Assembly: GCA_012932295.1 (NCBI GenBank)
Contig: JAAONU010000011.1
Span: 47,494,352-47,558,351, forward strand
Length of the DNA stretch: 64,000 nt
Reading direction: 5' to 3'
DNA from: Cyclina sinensis
Taxonomy: Eukaryota; Mollusca; Bivalvia; Venerida; Veneridae
A program made the position numbers and the translations under genes. Positions 39,971 through 52,854 of this stretch are shown one piece after another (position 1 is the first letter of the stretch; each line of letters begins with the position of its first letter). The notes beneath the pieces were generated by a model. It saw nothing but the letters and a program-made list of their open reading frames with translations. It had not been told where the DNA came from and did not search any database.

Positions 39971-41624
39971 AGCTCACCTGAGCACAAAGTGCTCAAGGTG
40001 AGCTTTTGTGATTGCCTGATGTCCGTCGTCCGTCCGTCCGTGCGTGCGTCGTCAACTTTTTCTTCAAACAACTTCTTCTCCTGAACTGCTGGGCCAATCT
40101 TGCTGAAACTTGGCAGGAATGTTACTTGCATGAAGCTTTACCAAAATTATTCAAATGGTTCAGGTCCATAGCATTTCTAGGCCACAGGAGCTAAAATTAG
40201 ATTTTCAAAGTTGGAACTTTAAAAATCTTCTTCTCCAGAACTACAAAGCCTGGAGCTTAGATATTTGGTATGAAGCATCATCAGGTGGACCTTTACCAAT
40301 TTTGTACAAATCATGACCCCTGGGTCAAAAATGGCCTTGCCCCAGGGGTCACTAGTTGTACATAGAATTATATAGGAAAAACTTTAAAAATCTTCTTGTC
40401 TGAAACCACAAGGCCTAGAGTTTAGATATTTGGTGTGCAGCATTGTCCAGTGGACCTCTACCAAGTTTATTCAAATCATGGCTCCTGGGTCAAAAATGGC
40501 CCAGCCCCGGGGGTCACATGTTTTACATAGAGTTATATAGGAAAAACTTTAAAAAATCTTCTTGTCAGAAACTGCGAGGCCTAGAGTTTAGATATTTGGT
40601 GTGCAGCATTGTCCAGTGGACCTCTACCAAGTTTGTTCAAATCATGGCTCCTGGGTCAAAATGGCCCCCCCCAGGGGTCAAATGTTTTATATAGAGTTAT
40701 ATAGGAAAAACTTTAAAAAAAAATCTTCTTGTCAGAAACCGCAAGGCGTAGAGTTTAGATATTTGGTGTGCAGCATTGTCTAGTGGACGTCTATCAAGTT
40801 TGTTCAAATGATGTCCCCTGGGTCAAAATTGGCCACCCCCCAGGATTCTATTGATTTACATATAGTTATATAGGAAAAACATGAAAAATCATTTTTCTCC
40901 GAAACTAATAGGACTAGACCTTACATATTTGGTGTGGAGTATTGTGTTGTGAACCTTTACCAGTATTCTTAATATGTTGGCCCCGGGATCAAAAATGGGC
41001 CCGCCCCGGGGGCCTTCAATATGTAAAAATGGCAATCTTTAAAAATCTTCTTACTGGAAACCTCAATGCCTACAGCTAAGATATTTGGTATGCAGCATTG
41101 TCTAGCGGACCTCTACCTAGTTTGTTTGAAAAATGTCACTGGGGTCACTATTGGCCCCGCCCGAGGGGTCATAAGTTTTAAATAGCAGTATAGAAGAAAA
41201 TCTTTAAAAATCTTCTTGTCTGAAACCACAAGGCCTAGAATTTTAAAATTTGGCATAAGGCAAGCTTTATCAAGCTTTTTCAAATTATAAGGTTAAAGGT
41301 CATGGAGGCTAAAAATAGATTTATCTACTGTACCTCATAGAGCCTTCATTTATAGACCAATATCTTTGATATTCAGTATATAGGTTCCTTGCATGGACGT
41401 CTTCCCATGGGTAGGGTTTGAGGTCACTGGGTCAAGGTCACCATAGCTTATAATAGATATTTCTACTTTCTGTCATAGAGCCTTTATTTATTGACTGATA
41501 TTTTACATATTTGGTTTGTAGGCACTTATATATTTTCAATTAAAAAATGAAATACTGCTTAGCAGCAAACCTACAGCCAAAGTACTAAGGTGAGCGATCC
41601 AGGGCCATCATGGCCCTCTTGTTA
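39971..41624 (+). repeat. dispersed bivalve repeat with hairpin head and ~165-bp tandem units
   Basis: Begins with a near-perfect hairpin (39971-40004, arms AGCTCACCTGAGCAC and its complement), then a CCGT-rich stretch. Tandem units follow, anchored by 'cttcttgtctgaaaccacaa'-like text at about 40222, 40391, 40558, 40727, 40890, 41047 and 41212. The element closes with 'aaggtgagcgatccagggcc' and a gggcc/ggccc palindrome. Non-coding. Decayed relatives lie at 14370, 28850 and 59486. Confidence 0.85.
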
Positions 41625-42434
41625 TTTTTTTCGTTGTCATTGGTTTTTTTTTTAAATATTTCTTACGTAAAATATGTATGTTCAGTTTTTACATTATTCT
41701 TTACATGATGTATACAATCTAGCTTAATTTAAAATATGCATGGAAGAATTTGCCCCTTTCCTGTAGTAAGTAGAACTAGCGTAGAATTGCAAAGTCCTGA
41801 GCGATAATTGTATGCATGGTTCATAATATTAACTAAATATAGGTAAATACAGCTTTTGTTGCGGGATACCAATTTAATGGCAACAAGACAAAAAAATCGT
41901 TGTTGACTTTAGTATTGAAAGGCAAATATTCGCCGGAAATTAATGGCACTCAAGTGTGAAATAAAGATCAGTTAATAACCAGTTTATTTATCAGTTGAGT
42001 CAAATGTACAATTTCTAAATACACGCATTGTTATACCACGGCCGTTGTAGCGAAGTTGGAGCAAGCTGAAGGTTTCAGCTGAAAAATATATTGTCATTTT
42101 CTTATGAATTTCTGATCGTCCAACCACCAACTAACAAATAAATTCACTGATCTACGTTAATGCTCTTTCGCACATAAAACGTTCATAAATAATAAAAATT
42201 GCAGCTCCTGTTTTAATAAATATATATATAAAACAAGGAGTCATTTAGATAAGAAGTTTAATCAGTTGCAAGCAACGTCATATTAAATATCTTTAGAAAT
42301 GACGGACATTTTGAACTAGGTTTAACTTTTGCCTGAAAGTAAGAGTGACAACGAAAGAGTTAACCTGCTAATTCAAATGTAACAAAGACTCTTTATATTT
42401 TTCAAAAAATATTTATCAACAAATCCGTTTTCAT

Positions 42435-45400
42435 TCAACATTTTTTGCTTTCAGTTAACATACTCCAGTACCTCGGTGGGGGCACATTATTATATTTCAC
42501 ATCACATGCCCAGCATTTATGTCTGTGGCCATGACGTCCACCTTTTTTGAGTTCAGGTTCTGGTTTTTTGTTATTTTCTTCGACCGCGACTTCACTTTCA
42601 GCAAGATCGTCTTTAACATCAACATCTTCAACTTTCATAGCTTCTTCTTTGTTATCTGTTTCTTCATCTTTCAATGTCTTACACAGGATTATTTCAGACA
42701 AAATATACAATAGAACAACTGTGACTATACCAAGAAACATTCCTAGAGCACCGTAACCGATGGTGTGTCCTGTTTTGTAATTCAAACATAACTGCTGCTC
42801 TGAATTCCCAAGGAAACAATTACAGTCCGAATAATGCATATGGTGATCAGTCTGGAAGAAAGAGAATTTATAAATATCAGACTAAGTTATCAAATAAAGT
42901 TTAAAAAGTCACGAGTTCTACAGCTCCTGACCCACAATGCTTTAACTTATAATTGGCAGTAATTCTATTTTCTAGAAAAACTATGTTTATTTCTTCACAT
43001 TAAAGAAAGCCCGCAACAGGAAATGAATTATGGTGGTTTTTAAAAATTCTCAAATCTGTGTTACCAAATTTAAGCCTACCATAAATGATGAATTAACAAA
43101 GGTTCCATTTTGGTGTCTGTATGCACAGGCCACACCTTCCCAGCCATCAACACAGAAACATGTGAAGCGTGTGCTATTATGACTATGACATTTGCCGTTG
43201 TTCATACATGGCGTAGAACTGCAAGGGTCCATGCCTTTAATAAAAATCAAACTTCTCTTTTCGATCTAGTGTAGTCTCCTTTTACATATAAGTTTGAGTG
43301 TTTGAGGTTGAACTTCTATGTTAAAGAATACAACAGATTGAACGCAACAAAATAACAAAATCACAACAAAGAGAAGAGAGAAAAAAACCAACAAATGGTT
43401 ATAACTAAAATTATAAACTTTTTTAAGGTCAATATTATGTTGAAAACACACTGAATGCAACATTTTTACTAGGTTTATAAAAAAGTATTTTTGCGTTTCC
43501 TATCACATTGAATGTCAGAAGATAAGACATACAAAAAGGTGTATCTTTTTGTTTTTGTTTAGTTGAATACTTTATTTATAAAACTCATACCAGTTTGACA
43601 AATTTCTCCTGTGAACGTTGCTGGACACGTGCACATGAAAGAGTCGACTAAATCAGTACAATTACCGTCGTTCAAACATGGGCTATGCAAGCAATCGTCA
43701 ATGTCTTGAAGAAAAAAAGAAGACAAGGCATATGTTTGTAGCTTTAAAGCAACAAGAAGGACATAATAACCAAAAGCCAGAAAGGTACTTAACTTGGAAT
43801 TGTTCATGATTTTTACCGGAAGTGTCCTTAGGGATAAATAACCTAAACATTGTTATGTTGTAACTTTTAAAAAGAGGTGGTGTAAGAAATACAAAAAGCA
43901 GTTTAAGACGAAACAAATGTGACTGAAAATTGTATTATTATTCTCAATGCTTGTTTGGTTGTAAAACGACTCAACTTCAATAGAACATGTACCTATTTCA
44001 CATCGTTCACCACTGTATCCCTGCTGACAGCCACAGAAGAAACTGTTGATGAGATTGAAACAGGTTCCTTTGTTTACACAAGGGCTACTTTGACATTCGT
44101 CTATATCTGAAATTTGATGGTGAGCGTCATTTCTGCTTCCTAATTTCATTTTCTTAAACGATACAGACACAACTTGGATTATTCATTTTGTAGCTGTCTT
44201 TTTTATTTTTGCTGTACTAAAGATTGCAGTAAGATTTAAAGTGAAATATGTTCAAGCATAAACATTTAATGACAGAAAACCTATTAAATATAATCTCTGA
44301 ATAATTTGGCTTATATTTAAGAAACATTTTAACATTTCGGTCATCTATTTCACAGTGTATGGTACCCTGGCGGACATTCACACAATATTGACCTGATCAT
44401 GACAATACGATCACTAAATTTACTGGCTTATATTTGAGAAGTCCTATATCTGGCTAACCTGTTTCGCAGACAGTTCCTGTGTACCCAGGGATACATTCAC
44501 ACAAAAATCTGTTGACCTGATCATGACATGTTGCACTGTTGAAACACGGTGTACTCTGACACTCATCGATATCTAAAGATAACATTTGAAATCTTATCTA
44601 TTGTCACTTTAAGGTGAAACAGTTTACTTTCAGATGAAAGAATAAATTTGTCAAACTTAAAATGGCATTGTAGAAATGCCACTAATATAAACATATATTT
44701 AAAAATGAATTGAAATTTTTGATATTGCAAAACCTGCAAAATCTATCAGAAGTTAAAATTTTGCTTTTTTTACAATTTCTTTATTTTCGTAGCCGAATCA
44801 ATGTTTTCTTACGACCTCAATAATTATTTAATGCACAGGTTCATTACCCGTTTCACACACAGTTCCAGTGAACCCGCCTAAACAAGAGCACGTGAAAATA
44901 TTTGAGGTACCAACACGTGTGCATGTGGCGTTGTTCCGGCAAGGATTACTGTCACAGGGGTCAATGTCTAAAACATGGAATACAAAATTTACTTTTTTGA
45001 TGTCAAATTAGGAAAGGTAATGCAGTTTGTCATCATTCATATACGAGCTATCAAGTAAATATAAATGAACGTATCAATATTAAAACGTCTTCACTAAGAC
45101 TTTACAGAACTGTTTTGTTGTATGCAAATATGACGGTTTAAGACGTAAGTAGATACCAAAAATAATTTCAAGGAACTATACAACTTACCGAATACATTAA
45201 TTTGGACACAGTGTGGATCAGAATTCAGACTGTAAAAATGGTAAAAGAAACAGTTACAGAACAACGAAACACAAATGATATAATACATGTAAAAATATAT
45301 CTAACACAAAAGACTTAGTAATTAATACATGCGGAATAATCTGTAAACATTTATTACAACTCACATTACACTTGAACTACTTCGAAGAGTAAGTTGTTAA

Positions 45401-48400
45401 TTATTTGCTAAGCTCGAAAACAATAACAATATAGTTGAAATAAACTAGAATTACCGAAATGCATCAGTAGCATCAGCGCATAAAGCATGGCGTCCAATAT
45501 GTGCCATGCTTGGTGTCCACGTAACAGTGAAAACATAGACGTCAGCTCTTCCTGCTACGGAACTTACTGCGGATTTCTGGATTCCAGGTGGACCGACTAG
45601 AGCAAACGATGTGATACTGAAAGTAATTCAAAATACCATTTCTTAAGATGTTCATGTTAAGATCAAATGTGGAGATGAACTTGTCTTGTTTTGGTACGAT
45701 TTGATAAATCAAACATTTTCGCAAAGATGGTAGATTCAATGTTTGGAATTAATTTCATTATACCTTTCAATAGTTCTGCAGTTATTAATCATCTAGTCAA
45801 AATGTTATAGAATATTACCTTGCTCCGATTGATAGCACGTAGAACTCAACAGTAAGTTGGTGTCCTTGATGTATATCTATGTCTCTAGTACCCGATGGCG
45901 TTGGTACAACAAAGATTGGTCTGTCACTACACTGTCTTGACGGAATATATGGAGTTTCCACAAGAAACTGAAATGAAAGTATAACGACTTGAATGTGTCT
46001 TGTACACGTTCGATCTTATTCAGCACTAGTATTTTTGCTGAGATCTGAGCCAGTCGTTGGTGGCATCGAGTAATGCCCGTCTAACTAATAACCAGAAATC
46101 GGGGTTCGATCCATTGTCTTTAGTAGTTAAAAGGACTTTAAACCTGAGTTCACTCACAGACTCACGCTGAGATCTAAAAGAATACAGAAATGTTTGTGCA
46201 AGTAGCATATCATTTATTTTCCTTTGTGTCTACTAGCAGTCGTTTGCATAGCTAAAACAGTAATCATGTTTTATATATTACATGGAAACTCGGACAATTT
46301 CAACCGATTTACCTGAACAGGGACGCTAGAGAGGACATCACTGGTGGTGTATGAGGAACCATTTAGGGTAATAGTAGATCTTGGCATGTCTTCAATAATC
46401 AAAGCAACCGCATATATTCCATTTTGCGTATGATTCGCCGTAAAAGTCAAAGTGCAGGCATTCTGTATAATAAAGAAATAAAGATTTGTGGTAAAATATA
46501 TATTTCTCATTACTAATTATTGGCTATTAGCAAAAAATAGGAAATTTTCTTCACGGTAATTTCCGTTGCACTGAATTAAAGAAGTATTTCGCTTTCTTAA
46601 AAAGAAACTTGATGAAATAGTAGGGTTTTACAAGTATGAATTGGATTGCTTCGAAGTATTTATACTAAAGTGAATGGCACATGGTTGAATCATAAAAATC
46701 TGACTAGAGGAACAAATAAAGATATGAACTAAAAGCTTAATAACCAATCTCATATTTTTAATAAACTTTAAAACTCATTTTCTACGTATGTTCGTCAAGT
46801 GGCTCATTTTCTAAATTTCTGTGCTTCAGTCATACCAATTTTACTTCGGACAAACCAGCAGGCAAGTCCATTATGATCTTTTTCAACTATGCACGAGTGA
46901 AATATATCTTGTAGTGTTTAGAATAATGTTACATTGTCTTTTTCAATCTTAGACTATTGCAAAAATAGCAATTCTGAATAACCAACTGGATGCTGTTCTT
47001 TAAAAACAAAAGAAAAAAGAATGCTCAGAAAATAAAATGTACTACAACTAAAAACCAGTAAGGAAATATCTTGGAACAAGTCACTTGAATCGATAAACTG
47101 TTAAAAACGGGTTTAGTTGTTCGAAAGACATTGATTAGATTTCACTTCTTAGTTCGTAAAAAGAGAGATTTGACGGCATAACACGAGTTTTGTAGCCGAA
47201 AGCATCGGTTCTGATACGACTTAGTAATAATGTCTTAATTAAAACTATCCATACAGATTAAATTCATAATACCTGATTCAGAACAGCATTTGGAATGGCG
47301 TTGCAAACAGAATTGCACTCCGCTCCCATTGCCCATCTACACCGAATATTGTCGCTGTCTGCATCTGACACTTGAAGTTTAATCGTACTTGTGCATCCAT
47401 AGTTAATACTTCAATTGACCACAATAACAACGCGTCATAACACAATTACAGTCAAAAGTAAAAATTACAGTAACAACTCATCTTAAAGTATTCGAAAGGA
47501 TCGTAAAATTTACCTGCATGTTCACAAATGTTTCTTTGCTTTACTGATGTTAAAAAAGAATGTCAGTGTTTACAGACACTTATACCTAACACAATGCTTT
47601 CTAATTTAAAACTTATGCTTAATAAGATAGTAAAGATAAACTATAATCGCTGAAACGAAACATTTTTTCGTGTATAGACAGTTTGAAAATCTTTTAAATT
47701 GATAAAAAAAATCCTAAATTAATAAGACAAATGTTATTATTCATTCTGATACGATTTTACCTATATATAGGATATCCTGTGTAGACGGGACTGGAATTCG
47801 GCATATGTATATCCGATCTTTTGCGTAAATCGACATCTGTGGCAATGGTCCAGCTACTGGCTCCGGAGCCAAAGTTCAAATTAATCCAGCAGCAACCAGT
47901 ATACCTAAAGTAAGTTTTACTCATACGAAAATATGTATAAAACATTAATTTTATCACCTGTGTAATTTGCGAGTGGAATAATATTTAGTTGTTGTTGTCA
48001 TTTAATTGTCAAAAAACAAAAAACAAAAAAATAAACAAAATGTAATATAACTGTAAAAGTACTAGATCTATAAGATTGTCAAATGTACTGTTGACAATTT
48101 TTTATAAAACCGTTTAAGTTATAAGCGCAAAACACTACAAGAAGTAATTAATTTTTATTTGTAATCTTAAACGAGGAGTTTCTGAACGTTTGATATTTGG
48201 CTGTCAGCTGTATCCTTCCTTTGACTGCAACAAATATCAAGATGTAAATACATTAATCTTTACTCTACAGTAAATTGTCCAGCGTGCGCAAATGTATATG
48301 TAAACGTATATTCTCCTTGCTCCCAGTTATGCAACTGACTGGCAGAACTGCACACATAGCCAGCGCTGGAAATCGTTGTTGGTGCTCCACATCCGGTTGC

Positions 48401-49029
48401 GCATGTCCACGCAAACCTCGTTCTGTTAACATACTGTCCAGAGAGAGCGTTTGTGCAACCCGCACCACTTCCGTAAGTCCAGCCTAGTTTGTAGGTAAAC
48501 TCAACCTTATAGTAAAAATAAAGTAAATAAAACATGACAAAGTCTTTTGTTTCGTTTTGCCGCAAATAAGGTTAGTTTAAGCCTTATACTGCATTTTCAT
48601 TACTTTTTAATTTCACTATAATGCTATCAAAAGTAAAGATATGAAATATATTTTTCATTTAATTCTGAATATGTAAACATAAAAGACTCCTATTGAAGGT
48701 ATGACAAACGCAGTTTATACAGCTGCTTTTAATCGAACCACAACTGCTTCAAAGCATGTTCATGTGTGTCGTTACTTACTTTATCTTGATAGACTTTGTT
48801 CATTCCGAGTATTAGAATGGCAGAAAACGACCGCCTTAAATCGTTAATGTTCCGAAACGTTAAATAAATTAATCATTCCTCCCGATGCCGTCACCATTTC
48901 CTGACAAACTGAAACAAAAATGATAACCTGATTCGTCTTTCCCGTAGGTCTCCAGCTTATGGTGCCGCCGCGAAAGTGACTGCAGCTACATACTTCTATC
49001 AGAAGAAACAAGATTGTTGCCAACAACAT
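42435..49029 (-). CDS. Gene D: type I transmembrane EGF-repeat receptor-like protein (14 exons)
   Basis: Predicted 719-residue paralogue. Exons: 49029-48928, 48505-48264, 47904-47761, 47408-47273, 46462-46313, 45967-45819, 45616-45455, 45229-45189, 44967-44848, 44572-44459, 44106-43993, 43704-43591, 43234-43080, 42851-42435. Exon sizes match gene A except exon 3 (one codon shorter than A) and the last exon. The start ATG at 49029 gives [12 protein letters not shown]..., a signal peptide ending CSC before [12 protein letters not shown]. The ectodomain, four EGF modules plus fifth EGF-like module, helix ([12 protein letters not shown]...) and acidic tail are intact. The tail motif reads [12 protein letters not shown], with one residue fewer between the His pair and the Cys pair than in A or B. 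It sits after pseudogene C and is more diverged from A and B than they are from each other. It looks functional; the ligand is unknown. Confidence 0.86.
44347..44412 (-). pseudogene. relic EGF exon in an intron of gene D
   Basis: Text matches the neighbouring EGF exon (44459-44572) over 'cacagtgtatggtaccctgg', 'gacattcacac' and 'ttgacctgatcatgacaat', but small deletions break the frame and it has no usable splice sites. A duplicated and then lost EGF exon. Confidence 0.7.
46040..46112 (+). repeat. possible tRNA-like SINE relic
   Basis: GGGGTTCGATCCATTG resembles a B box, with a poor A-box candidate (TTGGTGGCATCGAG) upstream. No cloverleaf I would trust. Lies in intron 5 of gene D. Confidence 0.3.
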
Positions 49030-49066
49030 GGTGACCAGAGACACTGTCAACTGTAGTTGTGCTTGC

Positions 49067-49073
49067 TTTTATA
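49067..49073 (-). promoter_or_regulatory. TATA box of gene D
   Basis: The minus strand reads CAATATAAAAGCAAGC, 44 nt upstream of the ATG at 49029, a shorter leader than in A-C. Confidence 0.65.
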
Positions 49074-49098
49074 TTGCTACTGTTGGCTAACTAACAGT

Positions 49099-49121
49099 TA
49101 GGAGGGATGTCTCAAAAGTAA
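49099..49121 (-). promoter_or_regulatory. conserved upstream promoter block, gene D
   Basis: The plus strand reads taggagggatgtctcaaaag followed by taa, 26 nt upstream of the TATA box. The block persists although the surrounding flank has diverged from A and B. Confidence 0.6.
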
Positions 49122-50780
49122 GGACACGAATCATACTCGTGTCAAAAGACAATAATATAATCGGAAACGTTCATCAAATAAGGATTAAAACTTCAAGAAG
49201 ACATTGACTTCATATTGTATCTTTGGAAATGGTTTTGACATTTCTATTCTAAAATTGTCAGAAATATATTTTAGTCGTATCAAGAAATTTAATCTATAGC
49301 AAAAACATATATTAATAAAAATGAAATAAATAAAATAAAATAAAAAATATAAATAAATATATAGATAAATAAAAAAAATAAAATACAAATAAATATCAAT
49401 GAGATTTTTGTTTGGCCTTTCATTTTTTTTAAAAAAAAGACATCTATTTTAGAACTGACAACCTTTTTTTTTTCAAAAAAAGTTTACAAACCGTTTATTT
49501 GTTTTGACAAAAGGGCATGAAATAACGTGGAAAAAAACCTCCAGACTGACATTTGACATAATTTAAGCGACATTAAAACCGGTTTTGCAAGTGACTGTGG
49601 ATATTTTAATGCCTTATTTATGTACTATATCTTCCGAATAATAAATAGTATATATTTTTGGTAACAGAATTATTATAATTTGGGGTTGAACAATTCAAAT
49701 TTTGCTGAAATAACCCTTAAGGCCCTTTTTATTGAGACGCGTCACATTTTATAAAGAGGTTGTCTGTCGAAGGATGAATAAAAGAGTACTTAAAAGTTAA
49801 AAAGCAGATAGCACTTTTTCGCATGCATCTCTCGTTATATAAATGTTATCTAAAAGGATAGTGTCATATACAAGTATTTTTTATCAACCCTCGGCAGTCG
49901 CAGTTAAATTGCTGGAAAACGTGCTTGTTTAAAACGTCCATTGATTTGACATTGTTCAATTCTTCCTTTATTACATGAAAGAAAACTTTGATTTAGTACT
50001 GCTCTTAATAATGACAAATAGTTCTTTCGTAGAGATTTAGTAACCCTTCCAGCTACAACCGGTACTCAAAATCTAGTGTGGACGATTTACAAGTTACAAG
50101 ATATACCGAAGACGTCATTTGATTTATTCTGTTGCTTATGAAATGCTCATAAATCACGAATTTTAACTCTTTTATTTCCTTGATAAAAGGGGACTTATTT
50201 TAAATGACAAAGTTTACTAACTGTTATAATTCAAGTAGTTCATACTTCAAAACAATCGACGCATTTCAACACGTCTGGTCATACATTCCATCCATAAAAG
50301 TACCTCTGTCCAAATATTAGAATATTCTAGTTGAATAGCTATGTTTTAACGAGAGTTCCGTACTTGTCTAAGAAGATCACATGGATAAACATGCTGTCCA
50401 AGCTTAAATAAAATGTCGCCCTATGAATGTTCACAAATTTTTCCTTTCCAGTCTCCAGTGACTTTGCACATTCCTCACTTCCGGCAAAAATTTTGGTTTG
50501 AACCAAGAAGCAGTCGTCGAGAGTGATTAATACAAGTTGCAAGTATATGCTTCCCGATCAGTGTAAAATAAATAAGTTCGAACTAATTAAAAGGAGAGAG
50601 GTAAGTGTGTAATAAAGTACATGCTAAACTTTAGTATATTGATAGAATTAACAATAATAGCTGATTTGAAACCCACTAGATATATCTTGAAGTTTACTTT
50701 GATATCGTTCCCTCAGCGTGAAGTGGGTAGGGTATGTTTGTAATTGCATTTTGATAAGTCTCACTATTGACTCTCTCCCT

Positions 50781-50830
50781 CTGTGTGTGTGTGTGTGCGT
50801 GTGTGTGCGTGTGTGTGTGTGTGTGTGTGT
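50781..50830. repeat. (GT)n microsatellite
   Basis: GT dinucleotide run with two GC interruptions, followed by a T-rich tract. Confidence 0.95.
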
Positions 50831-51674
50831 TTCCTTTCATTTCTTTTTTTTCTTTTTCTTTTTGTCCGCAGTTATTAGGTCTCCATACAAGAATGTATTA
50901 TATATTCGCTGTTGCTGTTTGTATGTTCAATATAAAGTAAAATAAAACAAAAATAAAATAGAGCATTCAATGTTTTTTTCTTCACATTATAGACCCAATA
51001 AGATATGATGGGATTTAAGGTTATGTTCTTGTCAAATCTTGACAAGCTTACAGTATAGTATAGTATCTTATACTCATTTTGTCATAAGATAGTATTATTC
51101 TTTAAAAAAAAGAAAAAAATCTCAATTTACTTGGGATTGAAAAACCTTTGAAATAGGTTTCATACCTTGAATCTAACTCAATACATAACGCGCATTTAAA
51201 CCGGGTTTGTAGTAAAAAACATCGGCCACGAAAATGTCTTTCATAGCTCCTCAATAAACCTGAAGCAGAGTATTTGACAACTGAATTTTCATATCAATGC
51301 AAAGATGTAGTTATTTTATAATTTGCAAGCAAGACGAGTAGAAATTTTATTACAGAAGTACTATCCAAGAACAAATGTACAGCTTTATTTCTGTGCACCT
51401 CGAATCATTGCTTTTGACTTCAGTTTGATAACAATTGAAAACTGACAAATAGAAGAGTTTGAATAATAAATTAATCTAAGTAAGCCTTCGGTAAACTTTT
51501 GATAAGCATTTTGCCATTCATGCTTGAAATAAAATCAAACAGAAAAACACTTGTTATTTGATAAGGTAATTGAAAGTAAAGGCAGTATAGCCACTTGACT
51601 ATGTTAGAGAGTTTGATTTCATAATTGAAATATAAGACAAGTCTTCCGTATTTAGATTTATATACTTAATACTG

Positions 51675-51780
51675 ACATTTATTTCGACTTGACTTCCTTG
51701 TCTTTGATTAAAGAGGCCTTGTTTACTTTTATTAAGAGGGCCATCTTCGATATGAACTTCTAAAGCTTTCGGAATGACAA
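51675..51780 (-). other. conserved spacer block, copy 3
   Basis: Relative of 12790-12910 and 26845-26955, sharing GAAGTTCATATCGAAGA and AAGGAAGTCAAGTCG on the minus strand. Here it lies in an open frame (51796-51599) beginning MVFILLVIPKALEV, which could be a short signal-like segment. No splice partner or family was found, so I do not call it a gene. Confidence 0.35.
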
Positions 51781-52710
51781 GCAAAATAAAAACCATCTTC
51801 TATTGACATTGACAATAGTAAAAAAAAATAAAATAAAAAAAACAAAATAAATAAACCGAATGAACGAAAATAAAGGTTTTCTTAACTCACATTTTTTTAC
51901 AAATAAGACTAACACAACATTTAGAAATAGCATAGTTGACTGGGTATTTCACATGTCTAACAGTTCACTAAATACGAATACACACTGAAAGGATGCCTTG
52001 GGATACTTAAATTAAATGTGATTAATGTTTTAAATGTGTTGAGGGAGGTGGGTGAGGGGAAGGGGACGAATTACCTAACTACTTTCCTTGCATACAATAC
52101 TTGTTCTTTGAGTAACTTTTTAATATTAACATTTTCTTTGTACATTCGTCAGTACAAAACACATATATCTTTCGAAGAATATTGTTGATGTCGCCAGACT
52201 GTCCTTACATACACAATGGAATCTACTGCCCCTTGACAGAAGAGACATGCGACATTTTTAACAAAATTAAGTTATTCTGTTATCGGAGGATTTAAGTTAT
52301 TACTGAAAAAGAACGCAAACTCCGAAGTTCAATGCTTTAAAGGTATTCAAGGAACAATTAATGTATGCAACAAAAGGTGTCATTCATGTATTGAGGTATT
52401 TCAAACACATGAAAGATAATCGTAATACTAAAATGTGAATACGCCAGATATTCCAACCCGGTATGCAATTTGGAATTGTAATCTTACAAGTGCTTTGCTA
52501 AACTCTTTTGGATACTCCTATTGTGTTTTATTCATCAAATTCAATTATCATTCCAATCATCATCAAAGGAAAATACACTTTTTCGATAAATGAACCACTA
52601 ACCCAAAAGTACAAGTTTGCTCAGGCTGAAGATGCTTTGAAAAGGTTTTTGAGTTGGGTTACTTTTAAGCTGGACTGACACAGAAACAACAATTTATACA
52701 AGTTCTTATT

Positions 52711-52716
52711 TTTATT
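52711..52716 (-). promoter_or_regulatory. candidate poly(A) signal of gene E
   Basis: The minus strand reads AATAAA about 140 nt downstream of the gene E stop codon (52855-52857). Confidence 0.45.
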
Positions 52717-52854
52717 TCTCAATCATATTACATTATATATTCCTACCCTTGAACAACAGTAATAATGTAGTCGAGAAACAATTAGTTTATAAAATGATTT
52801 CAGTCGTTCAGTAAGCTATAGAATTTGCGATTCTTGGTCAAAACACCGATGTAT

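Larger units (their letters stand above)
37465..42434. other. spacer between pseudogene C and gene D
   Basis: No supportable gene. 37800-38110 is still alignable to the 5' flanks of A, B and D ('aaaccctcgact', 'atgctcatttatcaatat'). The rest holds a dispersed repeat, a poly-A run and the large tandem bivalve repeat. I recognise nothing in 38365-39560 or 41630-42430. Confidence 0.55.
49122..52854. other. spacer between gene D and gene E
   Basis: No supportable gene. 49880-50200 retains homology to the 5' flanks of the other copies ('ttatcaaccctcggcagtcg', 'gctcataaatcacgaatttt'). It also contains an AT-rich stretch (49290-49400), a GT microsatellite and a conserved block. Nothing recognised in 51800-52700, which should include the 3' UTR of gene E at its right end. 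Confidence 0.55.

Noticed and set aside
40443..40783. Repetitive open frames (CPVDLYQVC-like)
   Set aside because: Translation of the ~165-bp tandem bivalve repeat.
50339..50542. Minus-strand open frame of 67 codons upstream of gene D
   Set aside because: Looks mildly protein-like (ends FLDKYGTLVKT) but has no recognised family, no clear acceptor and no counterpart upstream of A-C.
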